NCBI GenBank assembly: GCA_903923925.1
Contig: CAIXZF010000063.1
Span: forward strand, 1 to 64,000
DNA: 64,000 nt
Direction of reading: 5' to 3'
Source of the DNA: an uncultured Bacteroidales bacterium
Lineage (GTDB): Bacteria > Bacteroidota > Bacteroidia > Bacteroidales > CAIXZF01
Shown here: positions 55,466-64,000 of the stretch, one piece after another
How positions within the stretch are numbered: position 1 is the first letter of the stretch
How the letters are laid out: each line of letters opens with the position of its first letter
Position numbers and translations under genes: made by a program
The notes under the pieces: model-generated
The model's input: only the letters and a program-made list of their open reading frames with translations
Told to the model about the DNA's origin: nothing
Databases searched by the model: none

Positions 55466-57838
55466 TTAAGCTTTTGGCTCTTCTGTTTCTTCAGTAGTTT
55501 CGGTAGTTTCAGCAACTGCTTCTTCGGTTACTTCGGCAATTGTCTCTTCGGCTACTTCTGCAGCAGACTCTGCTACTTCAGCTACTTCAGCAACTTCAGC
55601 AACTTCAGCAACTTCAGCAACTTCTTCAACCTCGGCAACCTCGGTAACTTCAGCAACTTCGGCAACTTCGGCAACCGGCTCTAACATGGCAGTATGAGCT
55701 TCGATGAATTCAGCTTTTGCATCCTCCTTCTTTTTGCGCTCAGATCTTTCCATATCTTCTTTCAAAGATGAAAGTGCCTCAAGGTCACCCAAAGTTGTTT
55801 TTTCAATGCTGTCTTTTATTTTCTTAACAGCACGTTTAGTGTTATTCTCTTCAACTTTTCCGGCAGCTGTTTCTTTTGCTTTTTCAGCAGCAGCAGCATC
55901 CTGGTATACCTTTGAATGTGAAAGGATAATTTTTTTGTTTTCTTTCGAGAACTCAATTACCTTAAAATCGAGAGCTTCCTCTAAACGAGCAGTAGTATTA
56001 TCCTCTTTAATAATATGACGCGAAGGAGCAAATCCTTCAACACCATATGGAAGAGCAACAACGACACCCTTTTCAGCCTGATTTACAATAGTTCCTTTGT
56101 GAACAGAACCTACTTCAAAAACAGATTCGAAAACATCCCATGGATTTTCTTCAAGTTGTTTGTGACCAAGACTCAAACGACGGTTCTCTGAATCAACATC
56201 AAGTACAATAACTTCGATGCTCTCTCCGATCTTCGTGAATTCAGCTGGATGTTTGATTTTTTTCGACCAGCTCAAATCAGAAATGTGAATAAGTCCATCA
56301 ACACCTTCTTCAAGTTCTACGAAAATACCAAAATTGGTAAAGTTCCTGACAACTGCAGTATGCTTGGAGTTTGCCGGATATTTCTGCATGATATTTGCCC
56401 ATGGATCTGGGATTAATTGCTTAATACCCAAGGACATCTTGCGCTCGTCGCGATCAAGAGTCAGAATAACTGCTTCAACAGTATCCCCAACTTTTAAGAA
56501 ATCGTGTGCAGTGCGCAAATGCTGTGACCATGACATTTCTGAAACGTGAATAAGGCCTTCAACGCCTGCAGCGATTTCAACAAATGCACCATAATCGGCA
56601 ATAACAACAACTTTGCCCTGTACCTTATCACCAATTTTTAGATTTTGATCAAGGCTATCCCATGGGTGAGGTGTAAGTTGTTTTAAACCGAGGGCAATAC
56701 GTTTTTTGTTTTCATCGAAGTCAAGGATAACAACTTTAATCTTCTGATCAAGCTGTACAATTTCTTCAGGATGATTTATACGGCCCCAGCTAAGGTCTGT
56801 AATATGGATCAGACCATCTACGCCACCAAGGTCGATAAATACACCATATGAGGTGATATTTTTAACTGTACCTTCGAGTACCTGTCCTTTTTCAAGCTTA
56901 GAAATGATCTCAGCTTTCTGCATTTCGAGTTCGTCTTCAATCAATGCTTTGTGTGATACTACAACATTCTTATATTCATGGTTGATTTTTACAACCTTGA
57001 ATTCCATCGTTTTATCAACATAAATATCGTAATCACGAATTGGCTTAACATCAATCTGTGAACCAGGCAAGAATGCTTCAATTCCGAATACATCTACTAT
57101 TAAACCACCTTTTGTACGACATTTAACATAACCGGTGATAATTTCCTGTGTTTCAAATGCTTTATTAATGCGTTCCCATGAACGGAGAATTCTGGCTTTT
57201 TTATGTGAAAGTACAAGCTGACCACTTATATCTTCCTGGCTTTCAACATAAACTTCTACTGCGTCTCCTACTTTAAGATTAGGATTATACCTGAACTCAG
57301 AGGCCGGAATAACAGCATCGGATTTAAATCCAATGTTTACAACGATTTCGCGGTTGTTTCTTGCAACTACTGTTCCATCGATAACTTCGTGTTCTACGAT
57401 TGAACTTAAGGTCTTATCGTACATCGACTCCAGCCTTGCATGCTCATCTTTAGAATAAACCTGGTGCTTTTTGTTGATTGAATCCCAATCGAAATCTTCA
57501 GGACTAACTTGTACCGGAGGTACGTAAGCAAATGCTCTCTTCAATGCCATTGGTTCATCTGGTACAAATGTTTCAGCAACCGGAGTTTCTCTTACATTTT
57601 GTACAAATTCAGCTGCCTCATAGGCTGCTTCAACTTCAGCATTTTCTTGTGATACAACGTCTTCTTCTACTTCTACTTCTTCTTCTACTTCTACAACAAC
57701 TTCTGCTTCAGTTTCGATTTCGGTTTCAGTTTCATCTACAACAACTTCTGTTTCAACTTGTTCCTCAACAGAATCAACCTGTTCAACAGATTCGTTTAAA
57801 TTTTCAGGCTCATTCACCTGATCGGGGTTAATACTCAT
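55466..57838 (-). CDS. rpsA: 30S ribosomal protein S1 with acidic low-complexity tails
   Basis: S1 binds mRNA on the 30S subunit during initiation. Six S1/OB repeats lie between about residues 150 and 650 (for example GTVKNITSYGVFIDLGGVDG, GKVVIADYGAFVEIAAGVEG, AVVRNFTNFGIFVELEEGVDG without its last residue). Typical Bacteroidota S1 is about 600 residues; this one has 790. The excess is an N-terminal Glu/Val/Thr-rich stretch (about 10-70) and a C-terminal tail built on Ala-Glu-Val triplets (about 715-790). No break or frameshift is seen. The gene is monocistronic with its own -7 box and terminator. Confidence 0.95.
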   Translation of the reverse strand: MSINPDQVNEPENLNESVEQVDSVEEQVETEVVVDETETEIETEAEVVVEVEEEVEVEEDVVSQENAEVEAAYEAAEFVQNVRETPVAETFVPDEPMALKRAFAYVPPVQVSPEDFDWDSINKKHQVYSKDEHARLESMYDKTLSSIVEHEVIDGTVVARNNREIVVNIGFKSDAVIPASEFRYNPNLKVGDAVEVYVESQEDISGQLVLSHKKARILRSWERINKAFETQEIITGYVKCRTKGGLIVDVFGIEAFLPGSQIDVKPIRDYDIYVDKTMEFKVVKINHEYKNVVVSHKALIEDELEMQKAEIISKLEKGQVLEGTVKNITSYGVFIDLGGVDGLIHITDLSWGRINHPEEIVQLDQKIKVVILDFDENKKRIALGLKQLTPHPWDSLDQNLKIGDKVQGKVVVIADYGAFVEIAAGVEGLIHVSEMSWSQHLRTAHDFLKVGDTVEAVILTLDRDERKMSLGIKQLIPDPWANIMQKYPANSKHTAVVRNFTNFGIFVELEEGVDGLIHISDLSWSKKIKHPAEFTKIGESIEVIVLDVDSENRRLSLGHKQLEENPWDVFESVFEVGSVHKGTIVNQAEKGVVVALPYGVEGFAPSRHIIKEDNTTARLEEALDFKVIEFSKENKKIILSHSKVYQDAAAAEKAKETAAGKVEENNTKRAVKKIKDSIEKTTLGDLEALSSLKEDMERSERKKKEDAKAEFIEAHTAMLEPVAEVAEVAEVTEVAEVEEVAEVAEVAEVAEVAEVAESAAEVAEETIAEVTEEAVAETTETTEETEEPKA
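55571..55676. repeat. 9-bp tandem repeat in the rpsA tail
   Basis: Units close to gcaacttca recur about ten times and encode the Glu-Val-Ala triplets of the S1 C-terminal tail. Some units differ at one base (cttcgg, cctcgg). The copy number is likely to vary by slippage. Confidence 0.75.
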
Positions 57839-57906
57839 GAAATTTGCTTTGTGGCCCCTTTCAGGACCGGGTTAATAATTCAGTTAACTACCTAAAAATA
57901 GGGGTG

Positions 57907-57938
57907 CAAAGGTAGAAATAATTATTAAATAATTGAAA
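57907..57938 (-). promoter_or_regulatory. Promoter of rpsA
   Basis: Read leftwards: TTTC (57935-57938), a 20-bp spacer and TACCTTTG (57907-57914), a good TAnnTTTG match with a 3-of-4 -33 box, 69 bases before the start. Confidence 0.5.
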
Positions 57939-57956
57939 GGGAACAAAAGTAAATTA

Positions 57957-59654
57957 TCAGATTTTGTTGATTTTAGTTGTATAAATTTGAGATTTTGAGT
58001 GAAGTCTGATGATATAGATTCCCTTTCTAAAACTTGAAGAAATTTCTACTCTCACTTTACTTCCTCCGGGTGAAGCAGGAATCCCGTCTTTTACATATAC
58101 TAATTTCCCAGCAATATCATAAACTTCAATCTTAACATTTTGACTATCAGTAACATTGAAGCCTACCTGAAATTCATCCCTGAAAGGATTCGGAAATACA
58201 ACAGGATGCATACCTAAATCGATATTGGGGAAATTTTTGACTGATAAAATCATCAAGGCAAGCGAAAAGTCCGGTATGCCATAACCAAGCAGTGAATCTG
58301 GAGTATAATATTGGCTTGCACTTTGTTTAATCGCCTGAATAATTTCCAGATTGCTTAATCCCGGACTGGCCTGCCACAAGCATGCCGACATTCCAGCTAA
58401 AACCGGACTCGAAAAGGATGTTCCATTGCCAGGAAATACATTCCCATTGGAACTTGCAACATAAGTTCCCTCACCCTGAGCTGCAACATCAGGCTTAACC
58501 CTGCCATCTGCAGAAGGACCTGTGGAACTGAAGTATGCATAGGATCCCATATTATCAACTGCTCCAATAGCAAGAATACTATCCGCATCTGCCGGAGCTC
58601 CGATGTATTGCCAGGATGAACCACCCGAGTTTCCTGCACTATTCACAACCAGGATCCCTTTTGATGAGGCTGTTGCCGCCCCCCGGGTCACAACTGTTGT
58701 CATCCCATCCATCTGTGAATACGTATGATTCAATGAAATATCATTAAATTCAGTGTATCCAAGCGATGAATTAATAACGTCAACTCCAGCACTATCTGCA
58801 AATTCAGCAGCACTAACCCAATTGTATTCTTCCACAGGAAATTCAGTAGTCTCATCCTCTGAGCGCAATAACCAATATTTTGCCTTAGGAGCTGTTCCTA
58901 CCAACTGCCCTGGAAGATTCCCTCCCATAGTGGATAAAACCATCATACCATGAGTGCTTTTTTCAAAAACATTTCCACCTGGCTCTGCAAAATCATGATT
59001 CCCAATAATTTGATTATTAGCATACAAACTATCAAAGGCAGCAATTGTGTTTACATGGAAGAATCCTGCATCAATAACTGCTATTATCATACCTTCTCCT
59101 TTATATCCATAATCATGCAACTGCTCTCCATTCATCATGTGAATCTGGTTGTATGCAGCTCCATAATCCAAAACACTTATCGATTTGGGCTTATGTAAAA
59201 TTGGTTTGACTGTTGTATTCGAAAAATTATTCAGCTTATCAAATAGCACCCATTTACTCCCCCGTTCATCCGACGAAGTTTTATCCTTGGCTAATGGAGC
59301 TGTATATTTTGTTATTGCAACGTATGGTAGCTGATTAATTGCAGATAATTGAGATAAATTAGTAATTGCTACCATCACTCCATTCATCCATTTTGATTTG
59401 TTGAGCAGTATTGCTCCAGTGGCAAAAACACCGTTAACGTAAACCTGATTTACTGGCAAATCATTGATTAATACAGGAATTCCCTGAACCGTTCGCCTTG
59501 TTATTGCTCGTGAAGACAAAAATGCCGCAGGATTGGAAATTGAATAGGTCGAATTATTTTTATCAGAAAATTGAACCCAATACCTTCCAGTCTGGCTGAA
59601 AACAGGGATGCTGATTATCATGACAATCAATAAAATAAGTAATCGGATCTTCAT
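57957..59654 (-). CDS. S8 (subtilisin-like) serine protease, T9SS-exported
   Basis: The 565-residue protein has a signal peptide (MKIRLLILLIVMIISIPVFS), an N-terminal pro-region, and the catalytic triad in MIIAVIDAGFFHV (Asp), STHGMMVLSTMGG (His) and GTSFSSPVLAGMSA (Ser), with VVNSAGNSGG for the oxyanion Asn. A T9SS type A sorting domain ends the protein (VVFPNPFRDEFQVGFN, then GIYIIRL and KINKI). It is probably a surface or secreted protease. It is transcribed leftwards, 57 bases after the lipoprotein gene of the metal-transport operon. Confidence 0.93.
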   Translation of the reverse strand: MKIRLLILLIVMIISIPVFSQTGRYWVQFSDKNNSTYSISNPAAFLSSRAITRRTVQGIPVLINDLPVNQVYVNGVFATGAILLNKSKWMNGVMVAITNLSQLSAINQLPYVAITKYTAPLAKDKTSSDERGSKWVLFDKLNNFSNTTVKPILHKPKSISVLDYGAAYNQIHMMNGEQLHDYGYKGEGMIIAVIDAGFFHVNTIAAFDSLYANNQIIGNHDFAEPGGNVFEKSTHGMMVLSTMGGNLPGQLVGTAPKAKYWLLRSEDETTEFPVEEYNWVSAAEFADSAGVDVINSSLGYTEFNDISLNHTYSQMDGMTTVVTRGAATASSKGILVVNSAGNSGGSSWQYIGAPADADSILAIGAVDNMGSYAYFSSTGPSADGRVKPDVAAQGEGTYVASSNGNVFPGNGTSFSSPVLAGMSACLWQASPGLSNLEIIQAIKQSASQYYTPDSLLGYGIPDFSLALMILSVKNFPNIDLGMHPVVFPNPFRDEFQVGFNVTDSQNVKIEVYDIAGKLVYVKDGIPASPGGSKVRVEISSSFRKGIYIIRLHSKSQIYTTKINKI

Positions 59655-59711
59655 TATTATTTTTTTGAATTTGTTTGTAATTGAACGTCTACTTCTAAAT
59701 TCTGTTAATTA

Positions 59712-60380
59712 TTAGTCACTCCAATCTATAATTTCAGCATTGTAAGTATAACCGGTTTTGGAAGCAAGTAAATTCGAAAGATGTTCTTTATGAATATAAA
59801 CACTCCCTATTCCAACAGCATATACCTCCTCACTAAAATCCTTTGAAATCAATGTTGAGAAATCCTGCTGATTAACTTTTAGGAGTGAATCAAAAACAAA
59901 ATTACCAATTATTCCACCTTGATTTATCCATTTATAAGTAAATACCTGCTCTGGTTCACCATTATAATAATTTCCATTCCATTTTAACCCATTTTTAATG
60001 GGGAACTCCAGTTTTACATAACGAATATTGTCTTCTACTTTTTCAGCAGTAATGCTACTTAATGAAACATTCCAAACTACAGGCGGAATATTCCATGCTG
60101 GGTTCTCTGCAGAGGTGCTGTACCTTTTGACTATTCCATTTGTAACGCCCTGACCATCAGTATAAATACTATCAATTACCTCTTTCATTAACCATGATGA
60201 ACTATCTGTGCCAAATGGAGAATAAAATACAGAATCAACCTTATACAGTATCCAGCTTCCTTGCTTTAGCGGAAAATAATCATAACCAATAAATATATTA
60301 CTTACTTCACTAGACTTATGGCAGGAAGTAATACTTGCAGCCAGAAATAGTAGAATTAATATGTATTTAAATCTTTTCAT
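59712..60380 (-). CDS. Hypothetical lipoprotein coupled to a metal ABC importer
   Basis: The 222-residue protein has a lipoprotein signal (LFLAASITSC, lipobox Cys near residue 20). The mature part is beta-rich and begins with a segment like DYFPLKQGSWILYKVDS, which recurs in Bacteroidota lipoproteins of unknown function. Its ATG shares one base with the permease stop (TAATG), so it is translationally coupled to the zinc/manganese-type importer. That suggests a role near metal uptake, but no metal-binding motif is obvious. Confidence 0.7.
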   Translation of the reverse strand: MKRFKYILILLFLAASITSCHKSSEVSNIFIGYDYFPLKQGSWILYKVDSVFYSPFGTDSSSWLMKEVIDSIYTDGQGVTNGIVKRYSTSAENPAWNIPPVVWNVSLSSITAEKVEDNIRYVKLEFPIKNGLKWNGNYYNGEPEQVFTYKWINQGGIIGNFVFDSLLKVNQQDFSTLISKDFSEEVYAVGIGSVYIHKEHLSNLLASKTGYTYNAEIIDWSD

Positions 60381-61231
60381 TATAGACTATTCTTCATTTG
60401 CCTTCTCAAACTAAGCCCTACCGCAAGATACCTTAATAACTTCGACAGTAAAAACACTAATACAAAAACACAAATAATTGAAGGGCCGGACGGAATATTA
60501 AACCTGTAAGAAACCAGTAAACCAACAACAGAACCCAATAATGCAAAAATGACAGATAATACCAACATTCCTTTAAATTCCTTAGTGAAAATATTCGCAG
60601 TCACCTGTGGAATAGTCAGAAAGGATATCAATAAAATTACACCTACTATTCGAATATTTAGCACTATTGCAAATGAAATCAGCGATAACATAAGATAGTT
60701 AATAAAATCGACAGGTAACCTGCGAGTTCTTGCATATTCATCATCAAATGCTACATAAAGTATTGTTCTGTAGAAGAATACAAAAATAAAAATTACAACA
60801 ATTGCCAAAACCAGCATGGCTATAAGATCATAACTGGCAACTGTAAGGATACTTCCAAACAAGTACGTCATTAAATTGGGCGAGTATCCGGGGGTAGCTG
60901 CAATAAAAATTATCCCCAATGCCATTCCAATTGTCCAGATCATTCCTATTGCAGAATCTTCACGCAGGTCGGAGCGTTTTGATAAAAATTCAATACCAAA
61001 AGCCGATAACAGGCTGAATATTAAAGCACCAATAATCGGGTTAAACCCCATGAAATATGCAAGGCCAATACCACCAAAGCTCGAGTGGGTTATTCCTCCA
61101 CTAATAAATACCAGCCTTCTGCTAACAATATAGGTACCTATTATTCCACATACAATACTTGATAAAAATGCGGCCAGCAAAGCATTACGAAAAAAATCGT
61201 ATTGCAGTAAACCCAATACATCATTCTCCAT
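60380..61231 (-). CDS. Metal (Zn/Mn-type) ABC transporter permease
   Basis: The 283-residue ABC-3 family membrane protein has about eight hydrophobic segments. Family marks include GGITHSSFGGIGLAYFMG and DDEYARTRRLP. It forms the channel of a ZnuABC/MntABC-type importer. Its start overlaps the ATPase gene by 11 bases. Confidence 0.92.
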   Translation of the reverse strand: MENDVLGLLQYDFFRNALLAAFLSSIVCGIIGTYIVSRRLVFISGGITHSSFGGIGLAYFMGFNPIIGALIFSLLSAFGIEFLSKRSDLREDSAIGMIWTIGMALGIIFIAATPGYSPNLMTYLFGSILTVASYDLIAMLVLAIVVIFIFVFFYRTILYVAFDDEYARTRRLPVDFINYLMLSLISFAIVLNIRIVGVILLISFLTIPQVTANIFTKEFKGMLVLSVIFALLGSVVGLLVSYRFNIPSGPSIICVFVLVFLLSKLLRYLAVGLSLRRQMKNSL

Positions 61232-61991
61232 GATTCACGTGTTCATGTTCTTTTAAAACCCTGTGAGGAAGATCGCCATGGGCAATCAGATCGATAGGGC
61301 AATTATAGGATTCTAAAACTTTTTCTGTAATTGCATTCGAATGATGATAATGCAGTCCCCGGTTTACACAGGCAATAGTTTTAACATACGATGAAATTGT
61401 TCCCAAATCGTGCGACACCATTATAATAGCCATTTCTTTATTAAGCTCTTTAAGTAATTCATAAAGATCCCGCTCAAAATTATTATCAACAAATGTGTCT
61501 GGTTCATCCAGTACCAATAATTCTGGCAATGAAATAATTGCCCTGGCCAGTAAAACTCTTTGCATTTGACCTCCTGATAAATCCCCCACTATTTTCTCAC
61601 AAAGATGCTCTCCTCCCACTCTCTCTAATAACGATCTGGCTTTAAGTTTTGCTTCTTTTGTGGTAATTTGGTTTTCACCTGTTTGTGGTATTATCCCTGA
61701 AATTACAACGTCAAGTACTGAAATAGGAAATTTCTTGTCAATTTTCGTAATCTGAGGAAGATATCCAAAAACATTCCCGTTTTTCCTCTTACTGCTTTTT
61801 GAAATCGTGATAGTCCCACTGTATGGTTTAATGAGACCCATCATAACTTTGAGCAAAGTAGTCTTCCCTCCTCCATTAGGACCAATAACCCCAATAAAAT
61901 CATTATCGTTTACGGTCAGATTTACATCCTTCAACACCAGATCGTCTCCATATCCAGCTGACAATGAAAATATTTCAATTATTTTACTCAT
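61221..61991 (-). CDS. Metal ABC transporter ATP-binding protein
   Basis: The 256-residue ABC ATPase has Walker A GPNGGGKTTL, Q-loop YLPQ, signature LSGGQMQR, Walker B LLVLDEPD and the H-loop MVSHD. A His-containing C-terminal tail (HGDLPHRVLKEHEHVNHGE) is typical of Zn/Mn transporters and may sense the metal. It overlaps both neighbours in the operon. Confidence 0.93.
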   Translation of the reverse strand: MSKIIEIFSLSAGYGDDLVLKDVNLTVNDNDFIGVIGPNGGGKTTLLKVMMGLIKPYSGTITISKSSKRKNGNVFGYLPQITKIDKKFPISVLDVVISGIIPQTGENQITTKEAKLKARSLLERVGGEHLCEKIVGDLSGGQMQRVLLARAIISLPELLVLDEPDTFVDNNFERDLYELLKELNKEMAIIMVSHDLGTISSYVKTIACVNRGLHYHHSNAITEKVLESYNCPIDLIAHGDLPHRVLKEHEHVNHGE

Positions 61992-62853
61992 TAAGTGATG
62001 TTGTAATTTTATCTGTCATTCTGTACATGTTCCCTAACCAATCTGCATCTAAAGGATCTATAGTAACAACTTTCCCTTTAATTTCATTGGCAATTGCTTC
62101 TGTATTATGAACATCAAACTGAGCCTGAAGAAAAATTGTTTTAATTTCTTCTTTTCTGATCAGGTCAATCAAAGACCTTATATGTGAAGCTGAAGGACTC
62201 TTTCCTTCCGCTTCCAGGGCAATTTGATTTAAATGATAATCCCTGGCATAATATCCCAATGAAGGATGATACATTACAAAAGTACTTCTTTTTGCACCTT
62301 TTAGCTTATTTTTAATGTAAACATCAAGGCTGTCAATTTCAGTAATTAGTTTTGAATAATTAGTCTCAAATTCTGCTTTGTGTTCTGGAAATTTGTTTGA
62401 TAATTCTTGCAATATATTGTTTATCATTACTTTAGAAGTTGAGATCCCTGACCAAATATGAGGATCAACGCCTCCACAATGTGAAGCATGTCCTTCTTCC
62501 TGAACCTCTTTAATAATATCTGCACCTTTCGATAAATCTACAACAGTCAGGTCTTTATTCATATCTTTCAGCTTAACCGAAAGGAGATTCTCAATTTCGT
62601 AATATCCTGTTTTAAAGAATAGTACGGAATTACTCACACGAATCATCTCCTGAGGACTTGGCTCATATGTTTCAGGTCCAGAACCTGGTGGCACCAGAAC
62701 ATTTACATCGAAGAAATCAGCTCCTATTCTTTCAACAAAAAACTTTAGCGGCAGTATACTCACCGTAACTAAAGATTTGTTGCTTTTTACGGCTCGCTGC
62801 TGGCAACCAAACAATAAAAACAGCAGCATAAAAACTATGGAAACTCGCTTCAT
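61984..62853 (-). CDS. Zinc/manganese-type substrate-binding lipoprotein (ZnuA-like)
   Basis: The 289-residue cluster A-I binding protein has the lipobox LFLLFGC at the N-terminus, VSILPLKFFVERIGAD, the GPETYEPSPQ loop, a short His/Cys loop (EEGHASHCGGVDPHIW) where ZnuA has its His-rich loop, MYHPSLGYYARDY (metal His) and TIDPLDADW. Metal specificity (Zn or Mn) is not decided by these residues. First gene of the operon; no Zur-like box is evident upstream. Confidence 0.9.
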   Translation of the reverse strand: MKRVSIVFMLLFLLFGCQQRAVKSNKSLVTVSILPLKFFVERIGADFFDVNVLVPPGSGPETYEPSPQEMIRVSNSVLFFKTGYYEIENLLSVKLKDMNKDLTVVDLSKGADIIKEVQEEGHASHCGGVDPHIWSGISTSKVMINNILQELSNKFPEHKAEFETNYSKLITEIDSLDVYIKNKLKGAKRSTFVMYHPSLGYYARDYHLNQIALEAEGKSPSASHIRSLIDLIRKEEIKTIFLQAQFDVHNTEAIANEIKGKVVTIDPLDADWLGNMYRMTDKITTSLNE

Positions 62854-62920
62854 TAAACCTGATTATTTAGGTCAAATTTAAACCAAAATACAATAGGAAT
62901 AGCACTCTCGCGATTTTACT

Positions 62921-62928
62921 TACCTTTG
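62921..62928 (+). promoter_or_regulatory. -7 box of the glycosyltransferase gene
   Basis: TACCTTTG, 7 bases before the ATG at 62935, would give a nearly leaderless transcript. No -33 TTTG is seen at the right spacing. Confidence 0.35.
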
Positions 62929-62934
62929 CAGCAT

Positions 62935-64000
62935 ATGCATGAATTGAAACTTACAATCGTAATTGTAAACTATAACGTTAGGCACTTTCTTGAACAATGT
63001 CTTCATTCTGTAATGCATGCCTGCGAAGGAATCACTTCGGAAGTTTTTGTTGTAGATAATAATTCTGTTGATGGATCTGTAGAGATGATCCGGGAGAAAT
63101 TTTCATCAGTTATTCTTATTGAAAATAAGGAGAACCTTGGCTTTTCGAAGGCAAACAACCAGGCAATGAGAATTGCAAAAGGAGAATATATCCTTTTACT
63201 TAATCCTGATACGCTTGTAGAAAGCGATACACTCTCTAAAACTGTAGCTTTTATGGAAAACCATCCTGAAGCAGGAGCTTTGGGGGTTAAAATGATCGAT
63301 GGAAAAGGACAGTTCCTACCTGAATCAAAACGAGGTTTGCCAAAACCTGATGTTGCATTTTACAAAATCGTTGGACTGTCGAAAATATTTCCGAAATCAA
63401 AGATTTTTGGAAGGTATCATTTGGGATTTCTTGATAAAGACAAAGTCCATGAAGTAGATATTCTATCCGGTGCCTTTATGCTGATACGCAAGGAAGCCCT
63501 GGAAAAGTCAGGATTGCTTGATGAAACCTTTTTTATGTATGGAGAAGATATTGATCTCTCCTACCGCATCATTAAAGCGGGATACAAAAATTATTATTAC
63601 CCTTTAACACGAATTATTCATTATAAAGGCGAAAGCACTAAAAAAAGCAGCGTAAATTATGTATTCACTTTTTACAATGCAATGATCATTTTTGCCGGGA
63701 AACACTTCTCAAGTAAAAATGCAAAAATTATCTCCATTTTAATTCATATTGCAATATACCTGAGAGCATTCGCCGCTATTGCTTCCCGATTTCTGAATGC
63801 TATTTTTCTCCCATTGCTGGATACAGCTGTTATTTTTACCGGAATTTATAGCATTGAAGGTTTTTGGGAAACCTATATCTTCCCCGGTGGTGGCCATTAT
63901 CCACCGGAATTTACCTTTATTTCAATACCGGCATATATTGTCTTCTGGCTGTTTAGCATTTATCTTGCTGGAGGATATGATAAACCAATCAATATCCTCA
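62935..64000 (+). CDS. Family 2 glycosyltransferase, 3' part beyond the window
   Basis: The frame opens MHELKLTIVIVNYNVRHFLE and stays open to the window end (355 codons). It has a GT-A fold: VVDNNSVDGS, GFSKANNQAM, LLLNPDTLV (DxD-like), SGAFMLIRKEAL and MYGEDIDLSYRI. After about residue 250, hydrophobic segments begin, so it is membrane-attached. It resembles WcaA/rhamnosyltransferase-like enzymes that build surface polysaccharide. The donor sugar is not evident. Confidence 0.88.
   Translation, partial: MHELKLTIVIVNYNVRHFLEQCLHSVMHACEGITSEVFVVDNNSVDGSVEMIREKFSSVILIENKENLGFSKANNQAMRIAKGEYILLLNPDTLVESDTLSKTVAFMENHPEAGALGVKMIDGKGQFLPESKRGLPKPDVAFYKIVGLSKIFPKSKIFGRYHLGFLDKDKVHEVDILSGAFMLIRKEALEKSGLLDETFFMYGEDIDLSYRIIKAGYKNYYYPLTRIIHYKGESTKKSSVNYVFTFYNAMIIFAGKHFSSKNAKIISILIHIAIYLRAFAAIASRFLNAIFLPLLDTAVIFTGIYSIEGFWETYIFPGGGHYPPEFTFISIPAYIVFWLFSIYLAGGYDKPINIL

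Noticed and set aside
55571-55676. Possible CRISPR array from regularly repeated units
   Set aside because: The 9-bp units are contiguous, without spacers, and lie in frame within rpsA.
57532-57831. Leucine/glutamine-rich frame antisense to the start of rpsA
   Set aside because: It is the complement of the Glu/Val-rich coding repeat of S1, not a gene.

Overview
The window is AT-rich chromosomal DNA from an anaerobic, fermentative member of the Bacteroidota, probably an uncultured Bacteroidales-like lineage. Four things support this. Several secreted proteins end in type IX secretion (T9SS) type A sorting domains. Promoters match the Bacteroidetes pattern TTTG/TAnnTTTG rather than sigma70 boxes. 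Starts lack Shine-Dalgarno sequences. The gene content is typical (DUF4143 ATPases, C10 and C69 peptidases, an IS1096-passenger-like protein beside miaA, and an S1 protein with acidic tails). I see no rRNA or tRNA genes, CRISPR array, prophage or intact insertion sequence.

The centre of interest is 16.0-38.6 kb, a hydrogen-metabolism island. A divergent promoter at 21.3-21.5 kb carries a near-consensus Rex operator. To the right it drives a trimeric NAD-linked [FeFe] hydrogenase (hydC-hydB-hydA). This is followed by a sensory group-C [FeFe] hydrogenase fused to a histidine kinase, a receiver protein, a receiver-histidine kinase, the redox repressor Rex, a RibF-like protein and a PhnP-like metallo-hydrolase. 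To the left it drives a 2Fe-2S thioredoxin-like protein, a second sensory [FeFe] hydrogenase with a PAS-like module, and a translationally coupled SpoIIE/PP2C phosphatase. A cupin/DUF438/DUF2249 operon follows on the same strand. The maturase hydG and two tandem TM1266-type regulators lie at 36.6-38.6 kb, beyond a 1608-residue tandem UvrA-like ATPase. Two H2 sensors with different outputs (kinase and phosphatase) therefore flank one probably electron-bifurcating hydrogenase, with its NADH-responsive repressor in the same cluster.

The left part (0-16 kb) holds a partial C10 protease, a hairpin-rich palindromic repeat cluster, typA, a decayed toxin-antitoxin pair, a deleted alpha/beta hydrolase, a DUF4395 membrane protein, a heparinase-like protein with a dockerin-like tail, a stand-alone EF-G, a C69 dipeptidase, a long-form isocitrate dehydrogenase, a truncated T9SS cargo gene and a DUF4143 ATPase.

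The right part (38.6-64 kb) holds a metallophosphoesterase, clpB, a hybrid kinase-receiver protein, a tRNA-processing group (miaA, cca), an isocitrate dehydrogenase-like/HD/aconitase group preceded by a second Rex-like site, an M43 and an S8 T9SS-exported protease, a second DUF4143 ATPase, a DUF1289 protein, ribosomal protein S1, a zinc/manganese-type ABC importer with a coupled lipoprotein, and the start of a family 2 glycosyltransferase.
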